From NCBI RefSeq assembly GCF_018129025.1, contig NZ_JAAEDI010000023.1, forward strand, positions 1-64,000: a stretch of 64,000 nucleotides of DNA. Reading direction: 5' to 3'. This document shows, one piece after another, positions 52,553 to 60,006 of this stretch. Made by a program: the position numbers and the translations under genes. The notes under the pieces were generated by a model. That model had not been told where the DNA came from, made no database searches, and saw only the letters and a program-made list of their open reading frames with translations. The stretch comes from Neoroseomonas terrae (GTDB lineage: Bacteria > Pseudomonadota > Alphaproteobacteria > Acetobacterales > Acetobacteraceae). Position 1 is the stretch's first letter, and each line of letters opens with the position of its first letter.

Positions 52553-52757
52553 CTGGCGATCTCCACGCACTGTTCAGTATAGAGCATTCCTGTGCTCAAT
52601 CCAACGATCGCAAACCACCGAAGTCAGAAACTTCGCTTTCTGCAACTCGCATAAATCGCTCGCGCCGTTGTTAGCCGAAGACCGCGATCTGGGACTTCGG
52701 CGCCTTAGTCATCCTCCACGCTATTGGTCGCAGGCCACCGAAGATCGCGTCGTAGAT

Positions 52758-52937
52758 CTACCTGGCGTGGTCGAACTCGGCACGGAATGCCGCGTCGCAG
52801 CCCTTCGGGTTAATCATATCCCCGGACCAGCCGGCGGCGTCTCCGGCGTGTTGGCGAAGTGGCGCGCCATGGCTTCCCAGGCAGCCGGCGGGGAAAACTT
52901 GGTCACTCTTCATGTGCGACGCCCGACGCCCATACAT
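52758..52937 (-). CDS. Small hypothetical protein, doubtful frame
   Basis: 59 residues from ATG 52937, with an excellent GGAGGAG five bases upstream. A second frame inside (GTG 52906 to TGA 52814: TKFSPPAAWEAMARHFANTP) looks more protein-like, and its stop overlaps an ATG returning to the first frame (MINPKGCDAAFRAEFDH). The three pieces would join into a plausible phage protein with two frame changes, so this may be a decayed gene. Confidence 0.35.
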   Translation of the reverse strand: MYGRRASHMKSDQVFPAGCLGSHGAPLRQHAGDAAGWSGDMINPKGCDAAFRAEFDHAR

Positions 52938-53026
52938 TTGCTCCTCCAACCTGTTGGATGGGAGCGCGGCAACCATAGCGCCGGCTAAGGGGTTGCTCAT
53001 GCGCAGCCAGGAGAGGAGCCGCCACC

Positions 53027-53224
53027 ATGGCCCAGGAACCCAAGCCAAAGTCCGATACCCGGAAGATCAACACGCCGCTGGATGAGCAGCTCGACGATTC
53101 CTTCCCGGCCAGCGACCCGCCGTCGCTGACCGACCCGAGCAAGAAGATCATGCCGAAGTTCCCGTCGCCGGCCGATGAGGAAGATCCGACCACCAAGCCC
53201 GGCCAGAAAGGGCCGCAGTCGTAG
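53027..53224 (+). CDS. Small acidic protein with SFPASDPPS motif
   Basis: 65 residues, hydrophilic and probably disordered: KINTPLDEQLDDSFPASDPP and a charged Pro-rich tail. The DEQLDDSFPASDPPS core is a motif I recall in small conserved alphaproteobacterial proteins of unknown function. GGAGAGGAG lies nine bases upstream. It is transcribed opposite to the surrounding phage-like genes and may be an independent cargo gene. Confidence 0.7.
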   Translation: MAQEPKPKSDTRKINTPLDEQLDDSFPASDPPSLTDPSKKIMPKFPSPADEEDPTTKPGQKGPQS

Positions 53225-53247
53225 CGCCCCCCCCGGCCGAACTGCCG

Positions 53248-53478
53248 TCACCGGTCGGAGCCCGGCGGTGCGTATGTCTTGAGCCACTCTTGGACACTGT
53301 CGGGCCGAAACGGCGCCACCACGACCAGGCCGCGGTATCCCGTCCGCGCCTTGTGTGCAGCAATCTCGGCGTCGATCGTGGCGCGGTCGGCGCCTGGCGG
53401 CACGCGCACCACATAGCAGCCGCTCTGCCCGGTGGTCTCCAATGCGGTGAGACGCCCTTCGAGATTCTTCCTGGTCAT
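53248..53478 (-). CDS. Small phage-like hypothetical protein
   Basis: 76 residues: RLTALETTGQSGCYVVRVPP, then DRATIDAEIAAHKARTGYRG and VVVAPFRPDSVQEWLK. A short leucine-zipper-like start followed by an alpha/beta segment. Its ATG overlaps the stop of 53475-53771, so both are translated together. Unknown function. Confidence 0.6.
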   Translation of the reverse strand: MTRKNLEGRLTALETTGQSGCYVVRVPPGADRATIDAEIAAHKARTGYRGLVVVAPFRPDSVQEWLKTYAPPGSDR

Positions 53479-53771
53479 CGATAGCCTCCATTGTTCTGGC
53501 GCGCTTCCAGCGCCGTGATGCGGTTCTCAAGCTCCAAGGTCTCGATCGCGCGACGCTGCATTTCCAGGATCGCGGCGACCGCCTGGCCTTCTTCCGGCGA
53601 GAGGTCACCTGCCGCGGCCACCATGTAGCGCAGCGTCCACTTCGCCGAGCCCGGCCCGACGATGCGCAGATAGAGATTGCCGCCGTCAGCCTTCGCGCCC
53701 GGCTTTCCCGCCGCGAGCAACGCGCGAATCGCGACCGCCTGCAAACGGCCTCCGATCTTCCCCCGCGCCAT
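53475..53771 (-). CDS. Chimeric ORF: integrase arm-binding domain plus coiled coil
   Basis: 98 residues from ATG 53771 (a GTG at 53804 lies inside the arm-type repeats). Residues about 8-48 (LQAVAIRALLAAGKPGAKAD, GGNLYLRI ... KWTLRYM) are the N-terminal arm-DNA-binding domain (DUF4102) of tyrosine integrases; the core-binding and catalytic domains are missing. The rest (LSPEEGQAVAAILEMQRRAI, TLELENRITALEARQ) is a helical coiled coil. Either an integrase remnant fused to a phage gene or a small DNA-binding protein competing for att arms. Confidence 0.65.
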   Translation of the reverse strand: MARGKIGGRLQAVAIRALLAAGKPGAKADGGNLYLRIVGPGSAKWTLRYMVAAAGDLSPEEGQAVAAILEMQRRAIETLELENRITALEARQNNGGYR

Positions 53772-53786
53772 CCGCCCACCCTTCCC

Positions 53787-53808
53787 GTCCACAATTGGGT
53801 CCACAATA
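53787..53808 (+). repeat. Paired GTCCACAA repeats (putative integrase arm sites, right)
   Basis: GTCCACAATT (53787) and GTCCACAATA (53799), 12 bp apart, the same spacing and orientation as at 44219-44240. They lie 115 bp inside the right 27-bp core and immediately upstream of the arm-domain ORF. Confidence 0.55.
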
Positions 53809-53923
53809 ACGATGTGGATTGGCAGGGAACAGCGCGGAACGGCTGGGGACGCGGCGCCTGAAATACTGGCGGTTTTCCGCCATATTCCGGAGGTCTAGGG
53901 CACTATGGGGAATGTCTGGGGAT

Positions 53924-53950
53924 GGAGAACTGGCGGAGGGGATGTCCGCC
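53924..53950. repeat. 27-bp direct repeat, right copy (putative att core)
   Basis: Exact second copy of the 27-bp repeat at 44147-44173. It lies between the arm-domain ORF on its left (reading left) and the complete integrase on its right (reading right), so it is either the right end of the left element, the left end of the integrase element, or a shared junction of two tandem elements. Confidence 0.7.
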
Positions 53951-54076
53951 ATACCATCGTTCGCAACCGTCCAGATGGGGCGCCGCTGACCACCATAACT
54001 GACGGAAATTGCGTAATTTCATTCGCCGACCTGACCACCGATACTCGCTTCCGTTCGCCCCTATTCGGGCATACGA

Positions 54077-54112
54077 TGTGGGAACGGATGAGGGAACAAC
54101 CCCGTTCCCACA
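54077..54112. promoter_or_regulatory. Inverted repeat upstream of integrase
   Basis: TGTGGGAACGG (54077-54087) and CCGTTCCCACA (54102-54112) are perfect 11-bp inverted arms separated by 14 bp, 16 bp before the GTG start of the integrase. It could be an operator controlling int or a directionality-factor site, and it argues against the upstream ATG at 54009 as start. Confidence 0.55.
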
Positions 54113-54128
54113 ATGGCGGAGATATTGG

Positions 54129-55412
54129 GTGCCGAAGCGCGCAGCGGGCCTTTCGGCCGCTCAAGTAGCGAAAGAGAGGCGTCCGGGTCGCTATAGCGAC
54201 GGGGGCGGGCTCATCTTCTATGTGAAGGCTAGCGGGGTCCCTGCCTGGGTGTTCCGCTACAGCGTGAACGGCGCCCGCCGCGACATGGGGCTTGGCCCGG
54301 CGCGCGGCACGGGCGCCCTTTCCCTTGCGGACGCCCGCGTGAAGGTCGGCGAGTTGCGCCGCATGGTGGATGCCGGGGTCGATCCCTTGGCGAAGCGGGA
54401 AGCCGATGCTGCCGCAGCGAAGGCCGCGGAGCGGGCGGCCGTAGCGCGCGCGAAGACCTTCAGCCAGGTGACGGACCTGTTTCTCAGCGCGCATGAGGCC
54501 GGCTGGCGGAATGCGAAGCACCGCGCACAATGGAAGATGACGCTCACGGAGTATGCCGGCCCGCACATGGGCAACCTGGTCGTCGGCGATATCGCCACCG
54601 AGCACATCACCGCGGCGCTCTCGCCGATCTGGACAACGAAGCCGGAAACGGCCTCTCGCCTGCGCGGCCGCATCGAGGCGGTACTGGACTTCGCCGCTGT
54701 CCATGGCTGGCGCGACGGGGCGAATCCTGCGCGGTGGCGCGGGCATCTGGACAAGGCGTTCCCCCGCCGTACGAAGGTGCGCGCGGTCAAACACCACGCC
54801 GCTCTCCCCTGGCAGGACGTGAACAGCTTCATGACGCTGCTCACGAAGCGTGAGGGCGTGTCGGTCGATGCACTCGCCTTCTGCATCCTGACGGCGGGGC
54901 GGTCGGGCGAAGTGCTCGGTGCGCGGTGGTCCGAGCTCGACCTGACTTCCGCGGTGTGGACGATCCCGGCGGAACGCATGAAGGCCGGCAGGGAACACCG
55001 GGTGCCGTTGTCATCCCCTGCCCTGTCGGTGCTTCACAGAATGGCGAAAGTACGCGAGCGCGATGCGGCTGACGCATTGGTTTTTCCGGGTCAGAAGGAA
55101 GGCCGGCCGCTCTCCATCATGGCCATGACGATGGTCCTGCGCCGGATGGCGCGTGGGCACCTGACGGTGCATGGCTTCCGCTCCGCCTTCCGCGATTGGG
55201 CCGGCGAGACGACGGCGCACCCGCGCGAAGTGGTAGAGGCGGCCCTCGCGCACCGCACCGGCGACAAGGTCGAACAGGCCTATGCCCGCGGCGACCTCTT
55301 CACTAAGCGACGGCGGCTCATGGATGATTGGTCCGCCTTCTGTGCGAAGAAGCCGGCGACCGTCACGGCGATGACGCCCGTGGCGGGGGAGACCGTGGAG
55401 CAAACAGCGTGA
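54129..55412 (+). CDS. Tyrosine recombinase / phage-type integrase
   Basis: 427 residues from GTG 54129 (GGCGGAG upstream). DUF4102 arm-binding domain (LSAAQVAKERRPGRYSDGGG, then LIFYV and RDMGLGPA), core-binding domain (FLSAHEAGWRNAKHRAQWKM) and catalytic domain with Arg258 (TAGRSGEVLGARW), His348 and Arg351 (HGFR), His375 (ALAHRTGD) and Tyr385 (EQAYARGD). All catalytic residues are present, so it should be active. The frame is open to 54009, but that part contains the inverted repeat. Next gene starts in its stop codon (GTGA). Confidence 0.95.
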   Translation: MPKRAAGLSAAQVAKERRPGRYSDGGGLIFYVKASGVPAWVFRYSVNGARRDMGLGPARGTGALSLADARVKVGELRRMVDAGVDPLAKREADAAAAKAAERAAVARAKTFSQVTDLFLSAHEAGWRNAKHRAQWKMTLTEYAGPHMGNLVVGDIATEHITAALSPIWTTKPETASRLRGRIEAVLDFAAVHGWRDGANPARWRGHLDKAFPRRTKVRAVKHHAALPWQDVNSFMTLLTKREGVSVDALAFCILTAGRSGEVLGARWSELDLTSAVWTIPAERMKAGREHRVPLSSPALSVLHRMAKVRERDAADALVFPGQKEGRPLSIMAMTMVLRRMARGHLTVHGFRSAFRDWAGETTAHPREVVEAALAHRTGDKVEQAYARGDLFTKRRRLMDDWSAFCAKKPATVTAMTPVAGETVEQTA

Positions 55413-56065
55413 AGTTCCCAGCTCCATCCCGCGAGTTCCATATTCCCGACGTTCCGGCCGAAGGCTCACCCTTGTGGTTAGCTCGCATCGCCTTCGCGGA
55501 TGATTCGGCACTGGCCGACCGCGTCACCATGCTGGGGATTCGGCAGCGGTGGGCCGGCGAATCAGACTGCGCGCCGCTCTCACCCGAAGAACAGGCGGAG
55601 CACGACGCCGGCGAGCAGGCTATTCGCGCCTTGATCCTGCGGCGTCTCCGCTGCGGAGAGCTGGTTGCCCGCGGCATCCCCGAAGGCCGCATCCAGTACG
55701 AGGTGATCCCCCCTGAGGCTTGGCGGGATGTCACTGTCGATTGGTGGGAAAGCGCCATCGCGGTGCATGGGGTCGAGGTTCGGGGCATCATCGTCAGCCC
55801 GGTGCCGGGAGCGGTGAAGGACGCTCCCGCAAAGCCCAAGAGCGCCGCCGGCCGCGGTCGGGGCCGCAGCTACAAGGATCATGATGCCCCCCTAGTGGAA
55901 GAAGCCGTGGAGGCTGTCATTTGCGGCGCGGCAAGCGGGCCGATGGTTGCTGCGCGCGGCGTCGCCGACCGGGCAACAGGCCGGGGCGAGCCAGAATCGA
56001 AAGTGAAGCGGCTGACGCCGAGAATTCAGTCTCGCCTTAATGAACTCGGGTGGCAGCCCCGATAA
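55409..56065 (+). CDS. Hypothetical protein cotranscribed with integrase
   Basis: 218 residues from GTG 55409, overlapping the integrase stop. N-terminal KFPAPSREFHIPDVPAEGSP, central YEVIPPEAWRDVTVDWWESA, and a C-terminal basic linker (AGRGRGRSYKDHD) before a helical end (RLTPRIQSRLNELGW) that looks like a short winged-helix or HTH segment. No family known; possibly a DNA-binding accessory protein of the element. Confidence 0.7.
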   Translation: MKFPAPSREFHIPDVPAEGSPLWLARIAFADDSALADRVTMLGIRQRWAGESDCAPLSPEEQAEHDAGEQAIRALILRRLRCGELVARGIPEGRIQYEVIPPEAWRDVTVDWWESAIAVHGVEVRGIIVSPVPGAVKDAPAKPKSAAGRGRGRSYKDHDAPLVEEAVEAVICGAASGPMVAARGVADRATGRGEPESKVKRLTPRIQSRLNELGWQPR

Positions 56066-56103
56066 CGCGGCGCTGCACCGCGCCTGTCGCAGCGGAGCCA
56101 GTC

Positions 56104-56127
56104 AGAGTGGTCAGTTCTGACTACTCT
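56104..56127. promoter_or_regulatory. Near-perfect palindrome before the excisionase-like gene
   Basis: AGAGTGGTCAG and CTGACTACTCT form inverted 11-bp arms (one mismatch) around TT, with a further half-like CAGACTGACC 8 bp on. It lies 80 bp before the ATG at 56207 and has the form of a phage repressor operator. Confidence 0.5.
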
Positions 56128-56206
56128 ACCCCAGACTGACCGACCAGCCTGTTCCTATTGGGTCCTCGCACACCGCCGGACGGCGGCGATCAAGCGAGGA
56201 TTCCCC

Positions 56207-56434
56207 ATGAACTTCGACCCCTCCGCCCAGAACATCCAGCCGAACACGGCGCTGGGCTTCCGTGTCAACGACGCCTGCCGGCTCGGCGGTTTCGGCCGCA
56301 CCACCTGCTATGCGCTGCTGAAGAACGGCGCGCTGAAGAAGGTGAAGGTCGCCGGCCGCACCCTGATCGAAGGCGACAGCCTGCGCGCGCTGCTGAAGAA
56401 CGGCAGCGCGGAAATCTCCTCCCCCGCGAAGTGA
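56207..56434 (+). CDS. AlpA/excisionase-like helix-turn-helix protein
   Basis: 75 residues: FRVNDACRLGGFGRTTCYAL, LKNGALKKVKVAGRTLIEGD, then SLRALLKNG. This is the winged-helix pattern of MerR-like excisionases (HTH_17): recognition helix followed by a wing with the KV-GRTLI hairpin. It would bind att DNA or regulate int direction. GCGAGGATTCCCC precedes the ATG. Followed 14 bp later by the replication-like gene. Confidence 0.8.
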   Translation: MNFDPSAQNIQPNTALGFRVNDACRLGGFGRTTCYALLKNGALKKVKVAGRTLIEGDSLRALLKNGSAEISSPAK

Positions 56435-56448
56435 GGAGGCCGGTGAGC

Positions 56449-57228
56449 ATGATCGCTCTCCGTTGGTGCCGACCGATCGCGGTGACTCCCACCGAGAAGG
56501 CCCTGCTGTGGGCGCTGGCCGACCAGGCCGACGACGGAGGTAAGGCCTGGCCGTCCATTGCCGGACTGGTCGAGGCCACCTGCCTGTCGGAACGGTCGGT
56601 CCAGAACGCCATCAAGGGCCTCCGCCTCCGGCACCTGCTGACCACCGAACCGGGTGGTGGGCGCTACCGCACCACCACCTATCGGCTGCATCTCGGCGCC
56701 CCCGAAACCCCGCAGGAGGTGCCGGGTAAGGCGCACGACGTGCGGGGTTTGCCGGAGGATAAAACCCCGCAGGTGGTGCAGGAAACCCCGCAGGTGGTGC
56801 ACCCGAACCCTCAGAATCCTCAGAACCCCCAGGGAACCCTCACACTGAACGAGCCCGAATTGCCGCGGGGGGATGCCTTCAGCGATTGGTGGGAAAGCTA
56901 TCCGAAGAAGGTCGGAAAGGACGACGCGGCGCGCGCCTATGACCGCGCGAAGAAGCGCGGCGCGACCGACGGGGAACTGGCCGCCGGGCTGGCCCGCCAG
57001 CGGTGGCCCAGCGAGCGGCGCTACATCCCGAACCCCACCACCTGGTTGAACGGAGGTCGCTGGAAGGACGATCCCGATGCCGCGGCGCCGCCCGAGCGCC
57101 TGCGCAGCGGCCGGGTGAACCGGCTGGATGCCCTCGCCGCCGAACTTCTCGCCGAGCGCGGCGCCAGCACCAGCACCGGAGGCACCGTCCGCATCATCGA
57201 CGGCCAGGCCGAGGAGATCTGGCAATGA
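56449..57228 (+). CDS. Replication-initiation-like HTH protein
   Basis: 259 residues from ATG 56449 (AGGAGG nine bases upstream). N-terminal winged helix: TPTEKALLWALADQADDGGK, then WPSIAGLVEATCLSERSVQN (HTH_36/DnaD-like), a Pro/Gln linker with TPQEVPGK, TPQVVQE, TPQVVHP repeats, and a C-terminal DUF1376/DnaD-type segment (FSDWWESYPKKVGKDDAARA ... YIPNPTTWLNGGRW). This is the layout of phage replication proteins. Its stop overlaps the next ATG. Confidence 0.82.
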   Translation: MIALRWCRPIAVTPTEKALLWALADQADDGGKAWPSIAGLVEATCLSERSVQNAIKGLRLRHLLTTEPGGGRYRTTTYRLHLGAPETPQEVPGKAHDVRGLPEDKTPQVVQETPQVVHPNPQNPQNPQGTLTLNEPELPRGDAFSDWWESYPKKVGKDDAARAYDRAKKRGATDGELAAGLARQRWPSERRYIPNPTTWLNGGRWKDDPDAAAPPERLRSGRVNRLDALAAELLAERGASTSTGGTVRIIDGQAEEIWQ

Positions 57229-57926
57229 GCGCCGTCGCGAATCGCTACCCGGCGCCCGCTCGCGCCATCGAAGGCGTGCCGGTGCCGGCTGCCAGCCAGT
57301 GGTTGCGCGATGCCATGCGCTACATCGCCGATCCGCACCCGAATGTCGGCTTCGAGCCGGAGCGGATCGCGCCGGGCGTGCGCGAGGAGGCGGGCCGCGC
57401 CCTCATCGCGATTGACCGCGTTCTGCGACCGGCCACGGAAGACGACTGGCGGGCGTTCGTCGCGCCGTTGCGGTCCCTGCCGCAGGCGCCGACCACCGCC
57501 GCCAGTCTCGCCCTGGCCATCAGCGGCTTCACCTTCGCGATGAACGACGTCCCCGCCGCGGCGCTGACGATCGATCGCTCGCGCGAGGCGTCGCGGAGCC
57601 TGCGCTTCTGGCCTTCGCCGGCGGAACTGGACAGCATCCTGCGCCCGGCCACCGATGCCCTGAAGCGCGAGCGCCGATTGCTGGATGCCGTGGCAAAGGC
57701 GCCGACCGCCACCACCCGCGCAGCGCCGACGGAGGCCGAGCGCGCCCACATCACCGCCGGCTTCGCCAGCCTGCAAGCGGAACTGCGCGCCCGCGCCGCC
57801 GAGAAGCCCCGGACGGAGGCGAAGCCCAGCCACCTCAACCACAACCAACTGCGCGCCGCCTATGCCGGGATCGACACCGACGCGGCGCGCACCCGCTTGG
57901 CTGCGCTGGAGGGCCGCTCAGAATGA
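57225..57926 (+). CDS. Phage-like hypothetical protein
   Basis: 233 residues, ATG overlapping the previous stop. Helical N-terminal half (EEAGRALIAIDRVLRPATED, TAASLALAISGFTFAMNDVP), RFWPSPAELDSILRPATDAL and a C-terminal coil with NHNQLRAAYAGIDTDAARTR. RFWPSPAEL is seen in phage replication-region proteins. Probably acts with the upstream HTH protein; function unknown. Confidence 0.75.
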   Translation: MSAVANRYPAPARAIEGVPVPAASQWLRDAMRYIADPHPNVGFEPERIAPGVREEAGRALIAIDRVLRPATEDDWRAFVAPLRSLPQAPTTAASLALAISGFTFAMNDVPAAALTIDRSREASRSLRFWPSPAELDSILRPATDALKRERRLLDAVAKAPTATTRAAPTEAERAHITAGFASLQAELRARAAEKPRTEAKPSHLNHNQLRAAYAGIDTDAARTRLAALEGRSE

Positions 57927-58317
57927 GCTCGGCGACCATCGACCCCGATCGTTTCCGCAAGGTCTGGACGATGGCGCAGCAGGGCGCCACGCAGGGCGAG
58001 CGGGATGCCGCGATGGGCCGCGCCGAGGTCATGTTGGCGGGCGCCGGCCTGACCTTGGACGATGTGCCGGCCGTCCTCGCCGAGGACCCGGCGCCGCAGG
58101 AGGAGGTGGCCGGGTTCACTTTCTACGACATGAACAATCCCGCCCATGTGGCCGCCTGGAGCGCCGGGAGGCGAAGCGGCGGGCGGAGATGGCGCGACGC
58201 AACGCGCCCTTTCGCGCGGAGGTGATTCGCCGCTACGGCACCGAGGAAGCCGTCACGCGCCCCACGCCGGACCTGCCGCCCGGCACGCCGAAGCCGGCCG
58301 GAGGCCAGGCGGCCTGA
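57923..58317 (+). pseudogene. DUF2786-like phage protein, frameshifted
   Basis: Starts at ATG 57923 overlapping the previous stop and reads DRFRKVWTMAQQGATQGERD, RAEVMLAGAGLTLDDVP (DUF2786-like), FYDMNNPAHVAAW. At about 58158 this frame turns into an Arg/Gly-rich tail and stops at 58225, while the neighbouring frame gives a natural end: RREAKRRAEMARRNAPFRAE, VIRRYGTEEAV ... GGQAA to 58317. Phage homologues usually have this second ending, so one base is lost or gained. Sequencing error possible. Confidence 0.65.
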
Positions 58318-58415
58318 TGCGCCGGCTCCACCAAGCACGCGCGCCGCCGTCGCGCCCGGCATCCCCATTGAGTCCTCCGACACGCAGCAGAGTGCGCACG
58401 AAAGGAACTACTCCC

Positions 58416-58988
58416 GTGAAGTCCGAAAATTTCATCCCAGAGGCGCCCGAAGAGATCGCAGCGGCATTCAACGCCTATGCCGACCGGATGCGCTCATATC
58501 CGGCCGCCGTGCAGGCGGACATTCGCCATGCGCTCCTTCCCTTCTTCGAGAAGTTCGGCGGCGACAACGCGCCGCGCGATCGGGCCACGGGCGAGAAACT
58601 GATCCCCGCCCGCGAGGTTCTTGCCGCCGTCTATGCCGCGGAGGCCAACGCCCTGCGGGCCCATGAGGCTGCGGCGAATGCTCCAGTTCGAGATCGGCGG
58701 CCCGCGTATCTCGCCTCCTTCGAGCAAGCTTGTGAACGAGCGGTGGAGGACGACACGCCCCCGAAGATCGTTGCTCGTCTCTTTGGCGACCTGCCCGATG
58801 GGACGTGGAACGATGCGGTCGATGCTGTCGCGGATAGCATTGGCACCATCTCCGAAGTGCATCACGGCCGCGCATTCCGCCGACGGTTCCTGGCGCAGTT
58901 CCGGCGGGAGTGCGCCGCCGAACGCCAGAAGCACCGCAGCAGCACGATCGAGGTGCACGCCCGCGGCGTGAACGAAACGCTGCACTGA
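58416..58988 (+). CDS. Phage-like hypothetical protein
   Basis: 190 residues from GTG 58416 (AAAGGA upstream, KSENFIPEAPEEIAAAFNAY). An ATG at 58317 overlapping the previous stop would add 33 low-complexity residues and is less likely. All-helical: YPAAVQADIRHALLPFFEKF, REVLAAVYAAEANALRAHEA, FEQACERAVEDD and FRRRFLAQFRREC. No family recognised. Confidence 0.65.
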   Translation: MKSENFIPEAPEEIAAAFNAYADRMRSYPAAVQADIRHALLPFFEKFGGDNAPRDRATGEKLIPAREVLAAVYAAEANALRAHEAAANAPVRDRRPAYLASFEQACERAVEDDTPPKIVARLFGDLPDGTWNDAVDAVADSIGTISEVHHGRAFRRRFLAQFRRECAAERQKHRSSTIEVHARGVNETLH

Positions 58989-59247
58989 CCTGAGCTGCCC
59001 CGCCGCCCGTCCGGGGCGGCGGGCGTATCATTCTCGCAACACTTGCTCGCGCAACTGCGTTTCCTAGAAGGGAATTCCTCCGCCAGGATCTCTCGTCAGG
59101 AAGAATACCAGGAGCGGTCCCAGCCCACGATCTTGCTTCCCACGCTAGGGTTGGCGCGAAACTGGGATGAATCCTAGTTTACGTGTGGATTTGCACGATC
59201 CTGAAAGCGCCCGTTACTGACTCGTCCGCCGAAACCCGGAGGACCAG

Positions 59248-59661
59248 ATGACGGCCCACTCACTCAATCCCGCCGCGGCCCTGATCGCCGCCGATGAGCT
59301 AATAGCGGCCCTGCGTGGCACCACTGCCGAAGATACGGCGCTGGACATCAACCTCAGCATCGAGGATGCGATCCTCGCCCTGCCGCCGCGTACTGTGCGG
59401 GCGATCACCGCGCAGATGTCCATCGCGATGCATCGACTCTGGCGCACCTGGGGCGACGATGGCGCCGCGCCGATGCTGAAGACGCTCGCCGATGCTCTTG
59501 TGGCTCTCGGCGACACCAGCGCTGCTGACGGCGCCATGGATACGGACGCGCTCGCCACGCTGCGCCGCATCCAGATCGCGATGACCCCGCAGACGCAGCC
59601 GTTGCCGGCCGTGGAGCAGGACAACGCGCACCAGCTTTGTGCCACGGAGATCAAGCGGTGA
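59248..59661 (+). CDS. Phage-like hypothetical protein
   Basis: 137 residues with GGAGGACC before ATG 59248. Helical: NPAAALIAADELIAALRGTT, DINLSIEDAILALPPRTVRA, MHRLWRTWGDDGAAPMLKTL. Its TGA overlaps the next GTG (GTGA). The 259 bp before it contain no gene; a GC-rich inverted repeat directly follows the preceding gene. Function unknown. Confidence 0.65.
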   Translation: MTAHSLNPAAALIAADELIAALRGTTAEDTALDINLSIEDAILALPPRTVRAITAQMSIAMHRLWRTWGDDGAAPMLKTLADALVALGDTSAADGAMDTDALATLRRIQIAMTPQTQPLPAVEQDNAHQLCATEIKR

Positions 59662-59870
59662 GCGCGCCTAAACCTCACCTCTGCTGCTGGCCGTTCAATC
59701 AGTCGGGCGCATCGGAGTATCTGAGCTGCGAAGCCGCGCGCCGCATCGGCGGTTCCCACGGCGACGAGCACCACGCCCGCGCCTACCGCGCGACGCCGGT
59801 CCGCTCCGGCCCGCGGATCCCGCTCGCCGCTGCGCATGGGGCATTCAGCCGCGCCGCGCCGCGCGGTTGA
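59658..59870 (+). CDS. Small Cys/His-rich hypothetical protein
   Basis: 70 residues from GTG 59658, overlapping the previous stop. APKPHLCCWPFNQSGASEYL, SCEAARRIGGSHGDEHHARA: three Cys and several His in the first half could bind a metal. No family known; support is the coupled start and the coding-like composition. Confidence 0.45.
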   Translation: MSAPKPHLCCWPFNQSGASEYLSCEAARRIGGSHGDEHHARAYRATPVRSGPRIPLAAAHGAFSRAAPRG

Positions 59871-60006
59871 CGAGGCCGAAAGGCCGGCCAGCCACGATCG
59901 AAACAGGTCAACGCCCAGCAGTAGCCTGCCGCGCCCGGCATCACCTGCCGGACATCCAGCACCTCCCAGACACCGCGGACACGAGCCGCATTGAAGGAAT
60001 CGAACT

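Noticed and set aside
54009-54128. Upstream extension of the integrase to ATG 54009
   Set aside because: Contains a perfect 11-bp inverted repeat and no integrase-like residues; GTG 54129 gives normal family length.
58995-59030. GC hairpin after the gene at 58416 as an intrinsic terminator
   Set aside because: Strong stem but no T-run follows; kept only as a possible structure.
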